Translations under genes and position numbers: made by a program
The notes under the pieces: generated by a model
Databases searched by the model: none
Told to the model about the DNA's origin: nothing
The model's input: the letters and a program-made list of their open reading frames with translations, nothing else
NCBI GenBank assembly: GCA_001653155.1
Contig: BDEJ01000043.1
Coordinates: 48,850 to 112,849 of the forward strand
DNA: 64,000 nt
Reading direction: 5' to 3'
Source of the DNA: Porphyromonadaceae bacterium H1
GTDB taxonomy: Bacteria; Bacteroidota; Bacteroidia; Bacteroidales; Paludibacteraceae
Shown: positions 63,989 through 64,000 of the stretch, piece by piece
How positions within the stretch are numbered: position 1 is the stretch's first letter
How the letters are laid out: every line of letters starts with the position of its first letter

Positions 63989-64000
63989 ATGAATTGCCCC
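63989..64000 (+). CDS. Start of a gene cut by the right edge, possibly transposase
   Basis: Only four codons are visible (Met-Asn-Cys-Pro). A Met-x-Cys-Pro start is common in zinc-ribbon transposases such as the IS1 group, and the promoter lies directly upstream. GATGCTGGACAAAGTTG at 63910-63926 recalls an IS1-type end. This is suggestive only. Confidence 0.25.

Overview
The window looks like a chromosomal segment of a saccharolytic, anaerobic Bacteroidales bacterium, most likely Porphyromonas or a close relative (inference). The evidence is a SusC/SusD pair, a type III glutamine synthetase, a three-gene fumarate reductase, ATP-dependent PEP carboxykinase, a type IX secretion Plug homologue, a DUF4270 lipoprotein and GldG. 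Most start codons lack a Shine-Dalgarno sequence, and many genes have promoters of the Bacteroidetes type (TTG/TTTG, 19-20 bp, TAnnTTTG). I found no rRNA, tRNA or CRISPR.

Bases 1-18,000 are one carbohydrate-utilisation locus, all on the minus strand. In transcription order it encodes 4-alpha-glucanotransferase (malQ), a LacI-family regulator, a periplasmic neopullulanase-like GH13, a sugar MFS transporter, a lipoprotein GH13 amylase, SusC, SusD, a SusE-like lipoprotein, a GH53 endo-galactanase-like lipoprotein, and a secreted GH13 cut by the left window edge. Perfect 12-bp palindromes (GCAAACGTTTGC) lie upstream of malQ and of susC at exactly the same distance (69.5 bp) from the downstream edge of each -7 element. 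A third copy is inside the amylase gene. This implies one LacI-type regulator driving uptake and breakdown of alpha-glucans, probably as an activator.

Bases 18,100-31,700 hold mdh and dxs (minus), then ftcD, a conserved unknown, an esterase, two tiny membrane proteins, birA, and a tight murF-to-folK run. That run contains a coiled-coil membrane protein, an FKBP lipoprotein, a TPM/LemA pair, a Rieske-like lipoprotein and murI. Bases 31,700-33,620 hold a TetR regulator with a palindrome placed exactly between its -33 and -7 elements, followed by an exported nitroreductase-like protein. Next come pckA and an obg-gldG-membrane protein operon (minus), ychF, and a pta / 3-hydroxyacyl-CoA dehydrogenase-like / ackA / radC run.

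Bases 44,300-57,200 hold a glycosyltransferase, ssb, two small lipoproteins, the T9SS Plug homologue, glnN, a half-length GT5 glycogen synthase-like protein, a DUF4270 lipoprotein and the fumarate reductase operon. Bases 57,200-63,800 hold flavodoxin, gapA, a DUF2892 protein, and an operon of a DUF3127 OB-fold protein with an SSB-like tail, ogt, a nucleoside phosphorylase, a DUF308 membrane protein and mnmE. After the mnmE terminator the sequence changes character. A strong promoter there drives a gene that begins with Met-Asn-Cys-Pro and runs off the window, possibly a transposase.

Metabolically the genes fit fermentation of glycans. Glucose phosphates pass through gapA, PEP through pckA and mdh to oxaloacetate and malate, then to fumarate and succinate by frdCAB. 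Acetyl-CoA goes to acetate through pta and ackA.
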